Assembly (NCBI GenBank): GCA_947255165.1 | Contig: CAMYFZ010000056.1 | Span: 1 to 12,397 of the forward strand | Source of the DNA: an uncultured Varibaculum sp. | GTDB taxonomy: Bacteria; Actinomycetota; Actinomycetes; Actinomycetales; Actinomycetaceae | DNA length: 12,397 nucleotides | Direction of reading: 5' to 3' | In this document: piece by piece, positions 1-8,490 of the stretch | Position numbering within the stretch: the stretch's first letter is position 1 | Layout of the letters: every line of letters starts with the position of its first letter | Position numbers and translations under genes: made by a program | The notes under the pieces: generated by a model | Databases searched by the model: none | Seen by the model: the letters and a program-made list of their open reading frames with translations, nothing else | What the model was told of the DNA's origin: nothing

Positions 1-1283
1 TTGAAGAACACGAAATCGATGCCCGCGAAACCAAGCTGGGTCTAGAAGAAATCACCCGCGATATTCCGAATATTTCCGAGGATGCCCTCGCGGACCTTGA
101 CGAACGTGGCATTATCCGCATCGGCGCCGAGGTGCAGGCTGGCGATATCTTGGTCGGGAAAGTAACCCCCAAGGGTGAAACCGAGTTGACCAGTGAAGAG
201 CGCCTGCTACGCGCCATCTTCGGGGAGAAAGCCCGCGAGGTGCGTGACACTTCGCTGCGCGTTCCTCACGGTGAATCCGGGATTGTGATCGGAGTTCGCG
301 AGTTTAACGACGAAGACGACGAACTACCTCCCGGGGTAAAACATATGGTGCGCGTATACGTAGCGCAGCGCCGTAAGATCACCATTGGCGATAAAATGGC
401 TGGTCGTCACGGTAACAAAGGTGTGGTTTCCAAGATTTTACCGATCGAGGATATGCCTTTCTTAGAGGACGGCACTCCGGTTGACATTATTTTGAACCCC
501 ATGGGTGTACCTGGTCGTATGAACATCGGACAGGTCCTGGAGTTCCATTTGGGCTGGATTGCTCACCAGGGTTGGGATACTTCCCTGCTGGCAGAAGAAG
601 GCGCCAAGTGGATTGAGAAACTCCCCAAGGAAGGTTTGCAGGCACCCGCAGGTCAAAAGGTGGCCACTCCGGTATTTGACGGTGTGGAAGAGGACGTTTT
701 GACCGGACTACTCGGTTGCACCCGCCCGAACGCGGACGGGGATCGCCTCATCAATGCTGACGGTAAAGCCCAGCTATTTGATGGGCGCAGCGGGGAACCG
801 TTCCCCTACCCGATTTCGGTGGGCTACAAGTACATGTTGAAGCTACACCACCTGGTAGATGACAAGATTCACGCTCGCTCTACCGGACCGTACTCGATGA
901 TTACGCAGCAGCCCTTGGGTGGTAAAGCCCAGTTCGGCGGGCAGCGTTTCGGTGAGATGGAAGTGTGGGCGATGGAAGCCTATGGTGCGGCCTATTCGCT
1001 GCAGGAACTGCTCACCGTGAAATCGGATGATATTACCGGCCGCGTGAAGGTCTATGAGGCGATTGTTAAAGGCGAGGATATTCCTCAGCCTGGCATTCCG
1101 GAATCTTTCCGCGTCCTCATACAAGAAATGCGCTCCCTCTGCCTGAATGTAGAGGCCCTGGACGCCGAAGATAATGTGGTGTCCCTGGCTGAAGACGATG
1201 ACGGTGCTGAGCGTGCCAGCGAAGAGTTGGGAATCAATATTGGCTCACGGCCAAACCCCAATGTTTCTTTGGAAGAAATCTAG
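1..1283 (+). CDS. rpoB: DNA-directed RNA polymerase subunit beta, C-terminal part (5' end outside window)
   Basis: This is the catalytic beta subunit of RNA polymerase, which forms one side of the active-site cleft and contacts the nascent RNA. The reading frame is open from base 3 and ends with TAG at 1281-1283, giving the last 426 residues of a protein that is usually about 1150-1170 residues long in Actinobacteria. The call rests on near-invariant C-terminal beta blocks: [12 protein letters not shown] (codons from base 387), whose two lysines line the active centre, then [37 protein letters not shown], and [18 protein letters not shown] near the C-terminus, the block that packs against beta-prime. 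The acidic C-terminal tail is typical of actinobacterial beta. The rifampicin-binding region would lie upstream and is not in the window. It is followed directly by rpoC, the standard rpoBC operon order. An ATG at base 132 is internal and is not the start. Confidence 0.98.
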   Translation, partial: EEHEIDARETKLGLEEITRDIPNISEDALADLDERGIIRIGAEVQAGDILVGKVTPKGETELTSEERLLRAIFGEKAREVRDTSLRVPHGESGIVIGVREFNDEDDELPPGVKHMVRVYVAQRRKITIGDKMAGRHGNKGVVSKILPIEDMPFLEDGTPVDIILNPMGVPGRMNIGQVLEFHLGWIAHQGWDTSLLAEEGAKWIEKLPKEGLQAPAGQKVATPVFDGVEEDVLTGLLGCTRPNADGDRLINADGKAQLFDGRSGEPFPYPISVGYKYMLKLHHLVDDKIHARSTGPYSMITQQPLGGKAQFGGQRFGEMEVWAMEAYGAAYSLQELLTVKSDDITGRVKVYEAIVKGEDIPQPGIPESFRVLIQEMRSLCLNVEALDAEDNVVSLAEDDDGAERASEELGINIGSRPNPNVSLEEI

Positions 1284-1294
1284 GCAGCAGGGAA

Positions 1295-1301
1295 GAGAAG
1301 G
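1295..1301 (+). promoter_or_regulatory. Ribosome binding site of rpoC
   Basis: GAGAAGG lies in the 30-bp gap between the rpoB stop and the rpoC ATG, 12 bases before the start. It supports the start at 1314, which gives the expected N-terminus ([18 protein letters not shown]). No promoter or terminator is visible in this gap, so rpoC is read from the rpoB transcript. Confidence 0.7.
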
Positions 1302-1313
1302 TAAGAGTCGATT

Positions 1314-4300
1314 ATGGATGCAAATAAATTCGATCAACTACATATCGGCATGGCGACCGCCGAAGGCGTGGCTGAATGGTCATTCGGGGAAGTCAAGAAG
1401 CCGGAAACTATTAACTACCGCACCCTAAAGCCCGAGAAAGACGGTCTTTTCTGTGAGCGGATTTTCGGCCCTACCCGGGACTGGGAATGTGCCTGCGGAA
1501 AATACAAGCGCGTGCGCTACAAGGGCATCGTTTGTGAACGCTGTGGGGTAGAGGTAACTCGCTCTAAAGTGCGCCGCGAACGCATGGGACATATTGAACT
1601 GGCTGCCCCGGTTACCCATATTTGGTATTTCAAGGGCGTGCCTTCCCGTTTGGGTTACCTGCTGGATCTAGCACCTAAAGACCTCGAGAAAGTTATTTAT
1701 TTCGCGGCCTATATGATTACCGAGGTCGACGAGGATGCCCGCCACCAGGATCTTCCGAATCTGGAAAACGAGCTCAGCTTGGAAATACAGCGTTTGAATG
1801 AACGCTACGAGGCCAAGATTGTTGCTCGCCAGGAAAAACTGGAAAAAGATTTGGCGGCACTAGAGGCTGAAGACGCCAAGAATGCCGAAAAGGAAAAAGT
1901 GCGCAAAGCTGCCGATAAAGAAGTGGCGCAACTGCGGCGGCAACTGGATCGGGAAGTTTCTCACCGTGACGAGGTCTTTACCCGCTTTAAGGAACTGCAG
2001 GTAGGCGACCTTGAAGGTAATGAGCGGCTCTACCGCGACTTGGAGATGCGTTATGGCATTTACTTCAAGGGCGATAAGGGTGCGCAGGCAGTCCAAAAGC
2101 GTCTGCGGGACTTCGACCTAAAGGCCGAGGCTGAAAAGCTGAAAGAGGAAGTGGAAACCGGTACCGGTCAGCGCAAGACCCGCGCCCTCAAACGGCTGAA
2201 AGTGGTTTCTGCATTCTTGCAGACCGGAAATAGGCCGGAATCGATGGTACTAGATCGTATCCCGGTGATTCCTCCGGACTTGCGCCCCATGGTGCAGTTG
2301 GATGGTGGTAGGTTTGCGACCTCTGACTTGAATGACCTGTACCGTCGGGTAATTAACCGTAATAACCGCTTAAAACGACTGCTGGATTTGGGTGCTCCCC
2401 AGATCATTGTGAATAACGAAAAGCGGATGCTGCAGGAATCTGTGGACGCCCTATTCGATAACGGCCGCCGGGGACGTCCGGTGACTGGTCCGGGTAACCG
2501 TCCCCTGAAGTCACTGTCCGATATGCTCAAGGGCAAACAGGGGCGTTTCCGCCAGAACCTGTTGGGTAAGCGGGTTGACTATTCCGGTCGGTCTGTAATC
2601 GTGGTAGGCCCGCAGCTGCGGCTGCACCAGTGCGGTCTGCCCAAGCAGATGGCTCTGGAACTGTTCAAGCCGTTCGTAATGAAACGGTTGGTGGAACGCC
2701 AGGAAGCCCAAAATGTTAAGGCCGCCAAGCGGATGGTGGAACGCCAGCGCCCGCAGGTGTGGGACGTGCTCGATGAGGTCATCACCGAACATCCGGTGCT
2801 GCTAAACCGCGCACCTACTTTGCACCGTCTAGGTATTCAGGCTTTCGAGCCGATCTTGATTGAGGGTAAAGCGATTCAGTTGCACCCGCTAGCTTGTGGG
2901 GCGTTCAACGCGGACTTTGACGGTGACCAGATGGCAGTGCACCTGCCGCTGGGGGCAGAAGCTCAGGCGGAGGCGCGGATTTTGATGTTGTCCTCCAACA
3001 ACATTTTGAAGCCTGCCGATGGCCGTCCGGTAACTATGCCCTCCCAGGACATGGTAATCGGCATTTACCACTTGACCTCGGATCCTGATCCTTCCCTTCC
3101 GGTTCTGACCGGTAAGGACGGAAACCCGATCACCCCGAAGTTCTCTTCGCTAGGTGAAGCCATTATGGCTTTCGATCAAGATCGCCTGGATATTAACGCT
3201 ACTGCTTTGATTCGTTTCGAGCCCGGTACGGTGCCGCCCAAGGATTGGCAGGCTCCGGAAGGCTACGAAGAGGGCGATCCGGTAGAGTTTGAAACTTCGA
3301 TTGGGCGTTGCTTCTTCAATGAGGCGTTGCCGGTTTCCTACCCGTTCGTCAACGAGCAGATTGACAAGAAGGGGCTTTCTCGGATTGTCAATACTTTGGC
3401 AGAGCGCTACGACAAGGGTAATGTGGCGGCCTCTTTGGATGCTTTGAAAGAGACCGGTTTCCACTGGGCAACTTGGTCCGGAACCACTATCGGCTTCGCT
3501 GACGTAGTGGAACCGCCGGCGAAGGCGAAGATTCTCGCCGAGTACGACGAAAAAGCTGCCCAGGTGCAAGAGGATGCGGATCTCGGTTTGATTACCGGCC
3601 AGGATCGTTACAACGAACTGGTGGATTTGTGGACCGAATGTACTGCCAAAGTTGCCCAGGCGATGCGGGAGAACTTCCCGGCTCGCAACCAGGTGAACCG
3701 GATGGTTTCTTCTGGTGCTCGTGGTAACTGGGATCAGATCCGGCAGATTTCCGGTATGCGTGGTTTGGTGGCTGACCCGAAGCAGAAGCTGATTGAGCAG
3801 CCAATTAAGTCGAATTACCGTTCTGGTTTGTCGGTGCTGGAATACTTCATCGCTACTCACGGTGCGCGTAAAGGTTTGGCTGATACCGCGTTGCGTACTG
3901 CGGACTCGGGTTATTTGACCCGCCGCCTGGTGGATGTGTCTCAGGACGTTATCGTGCGAGAACAGGATTGTGGTACTCGCCGCGGCCTAGTAATGCCTAT
4001 TGGTGGCGTTACCGAAGATGGTCACGTTTACAAGCTGGATATCGTAGAGACCACCGCTTATGGGCGTACCTTGTCTAAGGACGTTACCGATAAGGACGGG
4101 AACCTGGTATTTGCCAAGGGTACCGATGTGGGCGACGCCGAGATTGATGTGTTGATCGAGGCGGGGGTCACCGAGATTCCGGTGCGTTCCGTTTTGACCT
4201 GTGAATCTGAGGCTGGTACTTGTGCGTCTTGTTATGGACGCTCGCTGGCGACCGGAAAACGGGTCGATATTGGTGAGGCTGTCGGGATTATCGCTGCCCA

Positions 4301-5210
4301 GTCGATTGGGGAGCCTGGTACTCAGCTCACGATGCGTACCTTCCACACCGGTGGTGCTGCTGGTGCGGCTGATATTACCCAGGGTTTGCCGCGCGTGCAG
4401 GAGCTTTTCGAGGCTCGTACCCCGAAGGGTGAAGCTCTGATTACGGAGGCCGCGGGGCGCGTCAAGGTGGTTGATGAACCGGGTGAGCCGCGACATCTGG
4501 TCGTGGTGCGCGATGATGGTCAAGATGATCTGATTATCGACGCTCCTCGCCGCATGAAACTGATTGTGTCTGATGGCGACCATGTTGAGGTTGGCGAGCA
4601 GCTGACTGAGGGTCGCCTAGATCCGAAGAAGGTGCTGCGCATTTTGGGTGTGAATTCTACCCAACGGCAGCTAGTGACCGAGGTGCAAGAGGTTTACCGT
4701 TCGCAGGGCGTGGATATTCACTCCAAGCACATTGAAGTGATTGTGCGTCAGATGCTGCGACGGGTAACCGTGCTCAAGTCTGGTGACACGGAACTGTTGC
4801 CGGGTACTTTGGTGGATTCGATTCGATTCCGCTCGATTAACCGTAAGGTTGTTTCCGAGGGCGGGGAGCCGGCTGCGGCTCGTCCGGAACTGATGGGGAT
4901 TACCAAGGCTTCGCTAGCTACCGATTCTTGGTTGTCAGCGGCTTCCTTCCAGGAGACTACTAAGGTGCTAACCGATGCGGCCATGGCTGCAAAGAAGGAC
5001 CCGTTGGTAGGCCTGAAGGAGAACGTGATCATCGGTAAGTTGATTCCGGCGGGTACCGGACTGTCAATGTTCCGTGATGCCAGCGTGGAGCCTACCGAGG
5101 AAGCGATGGCCAAGATGGGTTGGTCTGCTAATGACTTCAAGATTCCCGATAGTGATGACGACTTTTTGGCCGGCATTAGTTTTGAGGACTCTTTCGGTCT
5201 GAATCTCTAA
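1314..5210 (+). CDS. rpoC: DNA-directed RNA polymerase subunit beta-prime
   Basis: This is the largest RNA polymerase subunit, carrying the catalytic magnesium site. The 1298-residue length is close to other actinobacterial proteins (about 1300-1320). Visible in order: the zinc-binding N-terminal site with Cys59, Cys61, Cys74 and Cys77; a charged, Leu/Glu/Lys-rich coiled-coil insert at about residues 139-230, typical of Actinobacteria; the bridge to the active site with NADFDGDQM, whose Asp534, Asp536 and Asp538 hold the catalytic Mg2+; a second zinc site formed by Cys886, Cys963, Cys970 and Cys973; and the bridge-helix/trigger-loop region with [20 protein letters not shown] followed by [18 protein letters not shown]. 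The C-terminus ends in an acidic stretch. It lies 30 bp after rpoB in the same operon and is closed by a strong terminator. No frameshift or missing key residue is seen. Long open frames on the opposite strand inside this gene are shadows. Confidence 0.99.
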   Translation: MDANKFDQLHIGMATAEGVAEWSFGEVKKPETINYRTLKPEKDGLFCERIFGPTRDWECACGKYKRVRYKGIVCERCGVEVTRSKVRRERMGHIELAAPVTHIWYFKGVPSRLGYLLDLAPKDLEKVIYFAAYMITEVDEDARHQDLPNLENELSLEIQRLNERYEAKIVARQEKLEKDLAALEAEDAKNAEKEKVRKAADKEVAQLRRQLDREVSHRDEVFTRFKELQVGDLEGNERLYRDLEMRYGIYFKGDKGAQAVQKRLRDFDLKAEAEKLKEEVETGTGQRKTRALKRLKVVSAFLQTGNRPESMVLDRIPVIPPDLRPMVQLDGGRFATSDLNDLYRRVINRNNRLKRLLDLGAPQIIVNNEKRMLQESVDALFDNGRRGRPVTGPGNRPLKSLSDMLKGKQGRFRQNLLGKRVDYSGRSVIVVGPQLRLHQCGLPKQMALELFKPFVMKRLVERQEAQNVKAAKRMVERQRPQVWDVLDEVITEHPVLLNRAPTLHRLGIQAFEPILIEGKAIQLHPLACGAFNADFDGDQMAVHLPLGAEAQAEARILMLSSNNILKPADGRPVTMPSQDMVIGIYHLTSDPDPSLPVLTGKDGNPITPKFSSLGEAIMAFDQDRLDINATALIRFEPGTVPPKDWQAPEGYEEGDPVEFETSIGRCFFNEALPVSYPFVNEQIDKKGLSRIVNTLAERYDKGNVAASLDALKETGFHWATWSGTTIGFADVVEPPAKAKILAEYDEKAAQVQEDADLGLITGQDRYNELVDLWTECTAKVAQAMRENFPARNQVNRMVSSGARGNWDQIRQISGMRGLVADPKQKLIEQPIKSNYRSGLSVLEYFIATHGARKGLADTALRTADSGYLTRRLVDVSQDVIVREQDCGTRRGLVMPIGGVTEDGHVYKLDIVETTAYGRTLSKDVTDKDGNLVFAKGTDVGDAEIDVLIEAGVTEIPVRSVLTCESEAGTCASCYGRSLATGKRVDIGEAVGIIAAQSIGEPGTQLTMRTFHTGGAAGAADITQGLPRVQELFEARTPKGEALITEAAGRVKVVDEPGEPRHLVVVRDDGQDDLIIDAPRRMKLIVSDGDHVEVGEQLTEGRLDPKKVLRILGVNSTQRQLVTEVQEVYRSQGVDIHSKHIEVIVRQMLRRVTVLKSGDTELLPGTLVDSIRFRSINRKVVSEGGEPAAARPELMGITKASLATDSWLSAASFQETTKVLTDAAMAAKKDPLVGLKENVIIGKLIPAGTGLSMFRDASVEPTEEAMAKMGWSANDFKIPDSDDDFLAGISFEDSFGLNL

Positions 5211-5228
5211 TCTAAATAGTTCAGTTCC

Positions 5229-5279
5229 CATGGGGGGCTTGTCTAGCTAGAAAAGCTAGACAAGCCCCCCATGATTTTT
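5229..5279 (+). terminator. Strong rho-independent terminator of the rpoBC operon
   Basis: A perfect 20-bp stem pairs 5229-5248 with 5254-5273 around the 5-base loop AGAAA. It contains a run of six G-C pairs and is followed by ATTTTTA (T-run at 5275-5279). It begins 18 bp after the rpoC stop. On the minus strand the hairpin is identical but the following bases are not T-rich, so it acts mainly on + strand transcription. The remaining gap to the next gene (to 5388) holds only the promoter of that gene. Confidence 0.93.
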
Positions 5280-5354
5280 ACCTGCGGGTTTAAGGGTCGG
5301 CATGCACTAACTGTCAGTTATGACGAAGCTCTCAATAAAAATTAGATTATCACC

Positions 5355-5388
5355 TTGCTTTAATCTTACCGCTTGGTAGAATTTCACC
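5355..5388 (+). promoter_or_regulatory. Putative promoter of the metalloprotease gene, leaderless arrangement
   Basis: TAGAAT at 5377-5382 matches the -10 consensus at five of six bases. TTGCTT at 5355-5360, with a 16-bp spacer, is a weak -35. The ATG at 5389 begins exactly six bases after the -10 hexamer, which would place the transcription start at the A of the ATG. There is no purine-rich ribosome binding site in front of this ATG, which agrees with a leaderless mRNA. This is inferred from sequence only. Confidence 0.6.
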
Positions 5389-6504
5389 ATGAATATGAGT
5401 CGGAAAAAGAATATATTGTTGGCCACCTTAACTATGGTGGGCTTGGCTCTGGGGGGACTGTTTGCGGTCTCTGGTAGCCAAAATGTGCAGGCAGCAGACC
5501 GCACCCCCACGGTGCGCGAATGCCGGGTAATGCATAACCAGGTAGCTAAGGGACAGCCGATCACCAATGTGGATACCTTTTTGATTGGTGCCACCAGTGC
5601 TGACTCCTATACTTTGTCGCTGTACCTGGGCAACACCAAATTCCGCCCGGCAATTGAGGCCGCCACCAAGATGTGGACCGAACGCAGCGGCGGGAAGATT
5701 AAGTTCAAATTCGTGGATTCGATGGATAATCGTCCGGTACGGGTAATCGATTCCCCCTATGCCGAGGGTAAGGCATTAGGCACCGCCTATGCTGCGCAAA
5801 GACTCATGTACCTGCGTCTAGATCGCAGCGGTTGGCTCACCCAAGTTTCAACTGTCACCCACGAGCTGGGACACCTTTTGGGTGTCGACCATACCTGTAG
5901 GGGTGATTTGATGGCGTCTGGTATGGATGGGGTTAAAGATTTCAACAACCCGATTCAAGATGCCGATGTGGCTTTGGCGTTGCAGGCCTTGGAGAAGCAT
6001 TTAGGTTACCCGGCTGGATCCGAACCGGCTCAGCCCAGCGTAGATCCGACCACTGAGGCTCCCCAGCCGACCTCGGATCCGCAACCCAGTGAAACCGCTC
6101 AGCCTAGCGTAGATCCTACTACCGCAGCTCCCGAGCCCGGTCAGGAGGAAAAGCCCACCACTAAACCTACGACTGAACCGGCTGAACCTGCGGTTCCTAG
6201 CGAAACCGCGCAGCCTAGCCCGGATCCGACTACTGCGGCTCCTCAGCCCAGCGTAGATCCGACTACTGCGGCTCCTCAGCCGACCTCGGATCCGCAGCCC
6301 AGCGTAGAGCCTACTACCGCTACCCCGGAACCTACCTTTACTGAGGCACCGACTCCGGATGATCCGCCTACTGCGGTACCGGAGCCGACTACGCAGCCGG
6401 ATAACCAAGCTGATAATTCCAATAGCTTTGTGGTTAAGGTACGGGTGTTCTTTGTGCGCGTGTTCTCTTGGATCGGCGGATTATTCCGCTCGATCTTCTC
6501 CTAA
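5389..6504 (+). CDS. Secreted zinc metalloprotease (metzincin/matrixin-like) with Pro/Thr-rich repeat tail
   Basis: This is a predicted extracellular protease of 371 residues. A signal peptide is clear: positive RKK at 5-7, a hydrophobic core at about 9-27, and a likely cleavage after VQA at residue 35. The catalytic domain covers about residues 40-205 and holds HELGHLLGVDH at 158-168. His158, His162 and His168 would bind zinc and Glu159 would be the catalytic base. DLMASGM at 173-179 could be the methionine turn. The mature domain has two cysteines, Cys45 and Cys170, that could pair. Residues about 209-345 are low-complexity Pro/Thr/Ser/Glu/Asp repeats, a likely wall-spanning or glycosylated stalk. 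The last 25 residues (347-371) are hydrophobic with scattered Lys/Arg and three Trp/Gly turns, and no LPXTG-type sortase signal is present. The family is metzincin by motif; matrixin versus snapalysin-like cannot be settled here. The substrate is unknown. It is a single-gene unit between the rpoC terminator and a convergent hairpin. A second ATG at 5395 is possible, but the promoter spacing favours 5389. Confidence 0.88.
   Translation: MNMSRKKNILLATLTMVGLALGGLFAVSGSQNVQAADRTPTVRECRVMHNQVAKGQPITNVDTFLIGATSADSYTLSLYLGNTKFRPAIEAATKMWTERSGGKIKFKFVDSMDNRPVRVIDSPYAEGKALGTAYAAQRLMYLRLDRSGWLTQVSTVTHELGHLLGVDHTCRGDLMASGMDGVKDFNNPIQDADVALALQALEKHLGYPAGSEPAQPSVDPTTEAPQPTSDPQPSETAQPSVDPTTAAPEPGQEEKPTTKPTTEPAEPAVPSETAQPSPDPTTAAPQPSVDPTTAAPQPTSDPQPSVEPTTATPEPTFTEAPTPDDPPTAVPEPTTQPDNQADNSNSFVVKVRVFFVRVFSWIGGLFRSIFS
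6031..6327 (+). repeat. In-frame degenerate 33-bp repeats encoding a QPSVDPTTAAP-type 11-residue unit
   Basis: Five copies of a 33-bp unit start at 6031, 6100, 6211, 6244 and 6295, all in the coding frame. The copies at 6211-6243 and 6244-6276 are directly adjacent and agree at 29 of 33 bases by eye. A separate 26-bp block (protein QPTSDPQPS) occurs at 6064-6089 and again at 6277-6302 with one difference. Such direct repeats can expand or contract by recombination or slippage without breaking the frame, changing the length of the protease stalk. The antisense frame through this region is open and encodes Arg/Ser repeats, an artefact of the repeat. Confidence 0.85.
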
Positions 6505-6515
6505 ATCTCTATAAC

Positions 6516-6552
6516 TAAGTTGAGCCCGCTGGATTCCAGCGGGCTCAACTTA
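6516..6552. terminator. Bidirectional terminator hairpin between convergent genes
   Basis: A perfect 17-bp stem pairs 6516-6532 with 6536-6552 around a 3-base loop (ATT). It lies 11 bp after the metalloprotease stop and 10 bp after the htrA stop on the other strand, so it is positioned to end both transcripts. Neither side has a good T-run, so it is weaker in form than the rpoC terminator. Confidence 0.7.
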
Positions 6553-6562
6553 TAGCAGTTAT

Positions 6563-8335
6563 CTAGCGGCTATACTTTCTGTCGGCTTCCTGGGCGCCGA
6601 GCTCGGCTTCAATCTCGTGAGAGCCGTCCTTGCGCAGCACCGTGAGTTTTACTTTGTCTCCCGGGTTATACCAGCGGACATATCCCGTCAACGCTACCCC
6701 GGAGCCCACCTGATGATCATCAATTTTGGTAATTAAATCGCCCTCTTTTAGGCCGGCCCGATCCGCGCCCGATCCGCGAACTACTGTGGACACCCGGGCC
6801 CCCATCCGGGACTCGCCCCCGATCTGGGCAACTGCCGTGTCAATGGTGACTCCCAGCATCGCATGAGTGACTTTCCCGGAGGTGATGATTTGATCAGCTA
6901 CGTTACGCACTAGATTCACTGGAATAGCGAAACCGATTCCAATCGACCCGGCTTGGCCCCCATTTCCAGATCCCAGGGAAGCAATCGAGGAAGTAATGCC
7001 AATAACCTTCCCCGAGGCGTCGAAGAGGGGGCCACCAGAATTACCGGGGTTGATTGCGGCATCAACTTGGATAGCGTTAGTAACTACCTGCTGACCAGCA
7101 CCGGAACGCTCGTTTAGACCGGGAATTTGCACTCCCGAACCTTCTTCCGATTGCGTAACCACTACGGGGCGATCTAGGGCAGAAATAATCCCGGTGGTGA
7201 CCGTGTTTTCCAGCCCCAAAGGCGAACCAATGGCCGCTACCGGCTGAGCTACCCGCAAACCGGTAGAGGATCCTAACGCTGCCATCTGCAGATCCTTGGG
7301 AGGATTCACGAACTCTAATACCGCCAGGTCAGTAGAAGTATCGGATCCTAAAACCTTGGCGTCATATATTTTTCCGTTAAATAGCTCTATCTGGACCTTT
7401 GCCCGGCCTGAAATAGCAGAAGCTATTACGTGATAGTTGGTAATTACGTGTCCGGCCTCATCAAAGATCACCCCGGAACCGGTCTCTCCAGAATTGCCGG
7501 AAGCCACTTGGATGGCTACCACCGAGGGCTGCACCGCTTTGGCTACTGCCTCCCAGTTAGTGTTCTTGGCACTGGCTTGAACTACCGGAGCCTCGGTCGC
7601 CACTTTCACTGGAGATTTACCCAGTGAGGTAGTGCGGGACCCAAATTCGGAAGGCAAAAGCCATACACACAGGGCAGCAGTCACCGCGATCGCAATAGTT
7701 GCCAGCCATCCAGGGCCGCGTTTAGTTTTTTCTTTACGTTTGGTGGGCATGGGGGAGGGTTCCCAGGCGGGGTGCTCTGCGGATAAAAATGCTCCCTGCG
7801 GGGAGGCGGGGTAGGGAGTATCGCCATAAGGATTCGCCTCGAAGGCAGCGCTAGTTCCGCTCCCGGACTCGAAAGAGCTATTTGGTGCGAACTGGGGCGG
7901 AAAATCAGCGGTATTTCCTGCCTGTTCGGGGCTAAAGTCGTTGGAGAAGAAGTTTTCGTTTTGCGAGGAAGATGGCTCACCAACCCCGGAGTTATAAGGG
8001 GAGGAATATTCCGTTGACTGGGCAGCGGCAGCGGAAAAACCGGTACCGGCCTGGGGACTGGCGTCACTAGGGGAGGAGGTAGCCGCGCCGCTAATCGGCG
8101 AGGTGCCCGGTTGAATACTGGTGATTCTACCGGTTAGTTCCGGTTGCCCGTCCTCGCCCGCGTCCGCGCGGTTATTAATATTGTCGTGGCTCCCATAGCT
8201 GCCTGCCGGAAAACTGTTATTACTGGGCTCGGGGATTTCTCCGGGCCAACCTGCGCTTTGCCAGTCGTCCATCTCCCAGTCGTCCAACGGGTTAGTACCG
8301 TCTTGGGGTCGGGTCGAATCATTGCTGTTGGTCAT
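6563..8335 (-). CDS. Membrane-anchored HtrA/DegP-type serine protease with PDZ domain
   Basis: This is a trypsin-like protease of the HtrA family, which degrades or processes misfolded and regulatory envelope proteins. It has 590 residues. Residues 1-200 are a low-complexity, acidic, Ser/Pro/Asn/Gln-rich cytoplasmic region with tryptophan-containing acidic motifs near the N-terminus (DDWEMDDWQSAGW at 18-30). A basic KRKEKTKR segment precedes one membrane helix at about 208-228, so the protease domain should lie outside the membrane. The triad is His302 (TNYHVIAS), Asp336 (STDLAVLEF) and Ser433 (GNSGGPLFD). A single PDZ domain spans about 491-580, containing GSGADRAGLKEGDLI. Actinobacterial homologues include the mycobacterial HtrA/PepD group; which paralogue this is cannot be told, so no symbol is given. 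The start at 8335 has a good ribosome binding site. The gene is last in a minus-strand series and ends at a shared hairpin. Confidence 0.94.
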   Translation of the reverse strand: MTNSNDSTRPQDGTNPLDDWEMDDWQSAGWPGEIPEPSNNSFPAGSYGSHDNINNRADAGEDGQPELTGRITSIQPGTSPISGAATSSPSDASPQAGTGFSAAAAQSTEYSSPYNSGVGEPSSSQNENFFSNDFSPEQAGNTADFPPQFAPNSSFESGSGTSAAFEANPYGDTPYPASPQGAFLSAEHPAWEPSPMPTKRKEKTKRGPGWLATIAIAVTAALCVWLLPSEFGSRTTSLGKSPVKVATEAPVVQASAKNTNWEAVAKAVQPSVVAIQVASGNSGETGSGVIFDEAGHVITNYHVIASAISGRAKVQIELFNGKIYDAKVLGSDTSTDLAVLEFVNPPKDLQMAALGSSTGLRVAQPVAAIGSPLGLENTVTTGIISALDRPVVVTQSEEGSGVQIPGLNERSGAGQQVVTNAIQVDAAINPGNSGGPLFDASGKVIGITSSIASLGSGNGGQAGSIGIGFAIPVNLVRNVADQIITSGKVTHAMLGVTIDTAVAQIGGESRMGARVSTVVRGSGADRAGLKEGDLITKIDDHQVGSGVALTGYVRWYNPGDKVKLTVLRKDGSHEIEAELGAQEADRKYSR

Positions 8336-8350
8336 GAATCTCGATCTCCT
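8336..8350 (-). promoter_or_regulatory. Ribosome binding site deciding the htrA-like start
   Basis: On the minus strand, AGAGGAGA precedes the ATG at 8335; AGGAG (8350-8346) lies 10 bases before it. This is the clearest Shine-Dalgarno in the window and contrasts with the leaderless-looking genes nearby. Confidence 0.75.
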
Positions 8351-8395
8351 CTTATCTGCTGTGTCCCCATATTGACACGATGAACTGTTGCGACT

Positions 8396-8424
8396 CTGGA
8401 TGTTTTCTGGGTGTTTTCTGGATG
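8396..8424. repeat. Tandem 11-bp direct repeats upstream of htrA-like gene (possible operator)
   Basis: The unit CTGGRTGTTTT occurs at 8396-8406 and 8407-8417, with a third partial copy CTGGATG at 8418-8424. The period of 11 bp is about one helical turn. The repeats lie 61-89 bp upstream of the htrA-like ATG, inside the 155-bp gap before the next gene. Direct repeats phased on one face of the helix are common sites for dimeric response regulators, but no regulator can be assigned from sequence. Nearer the gene, GTGTC at 8361-8365 and GACAC at 8374-8378 form a short inverted repeat. I could not pick a convincing -35/-10 pair here. Confidence 0.5.
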
Positions 8425-8490
8425 CCTAACTGGTTCCTATGTTGAGCCGGTATGTTAACTGCAGCCTGCAGCTATCAGCAGCTACTGGTT

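Noticed and set aside
3150..4583. Long minus-strand open frames (236 and 198 codons) inside rpoC
   Set aside because: They run antisense to a conserved essential gene, have no promoter or ribosome binding site, and their products show no recognisable pattern. They result from codon bias in rpoC.
6001..6408. Minus-strand open frame encoding an Arg/Ser/Gly-rich repeat protein
   Set aside because: It is the antisense image of the Pro/Thr repeat in the metalloprotease. The apparent repeats follow from the 33-bp DNA units and no start signal is present.
8432..8437. GGAACC on the minus strand upstream of htrA, resembling the -35 of an extracytoplasmic-function sigma factor (SigE type)
   Set aside because: No matching CGTT or GTT -10 element occurs at the expected 15-18 bp distance, so a SigE-type promoter is not supported.
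8461..8484. CTGCAG and GCAGCTA short direct repeats downstream of the small membrane protein gene
   Set aside because: The units are only 6-7 bp in a short stretch and form no stable stem; this is within chance expectation.
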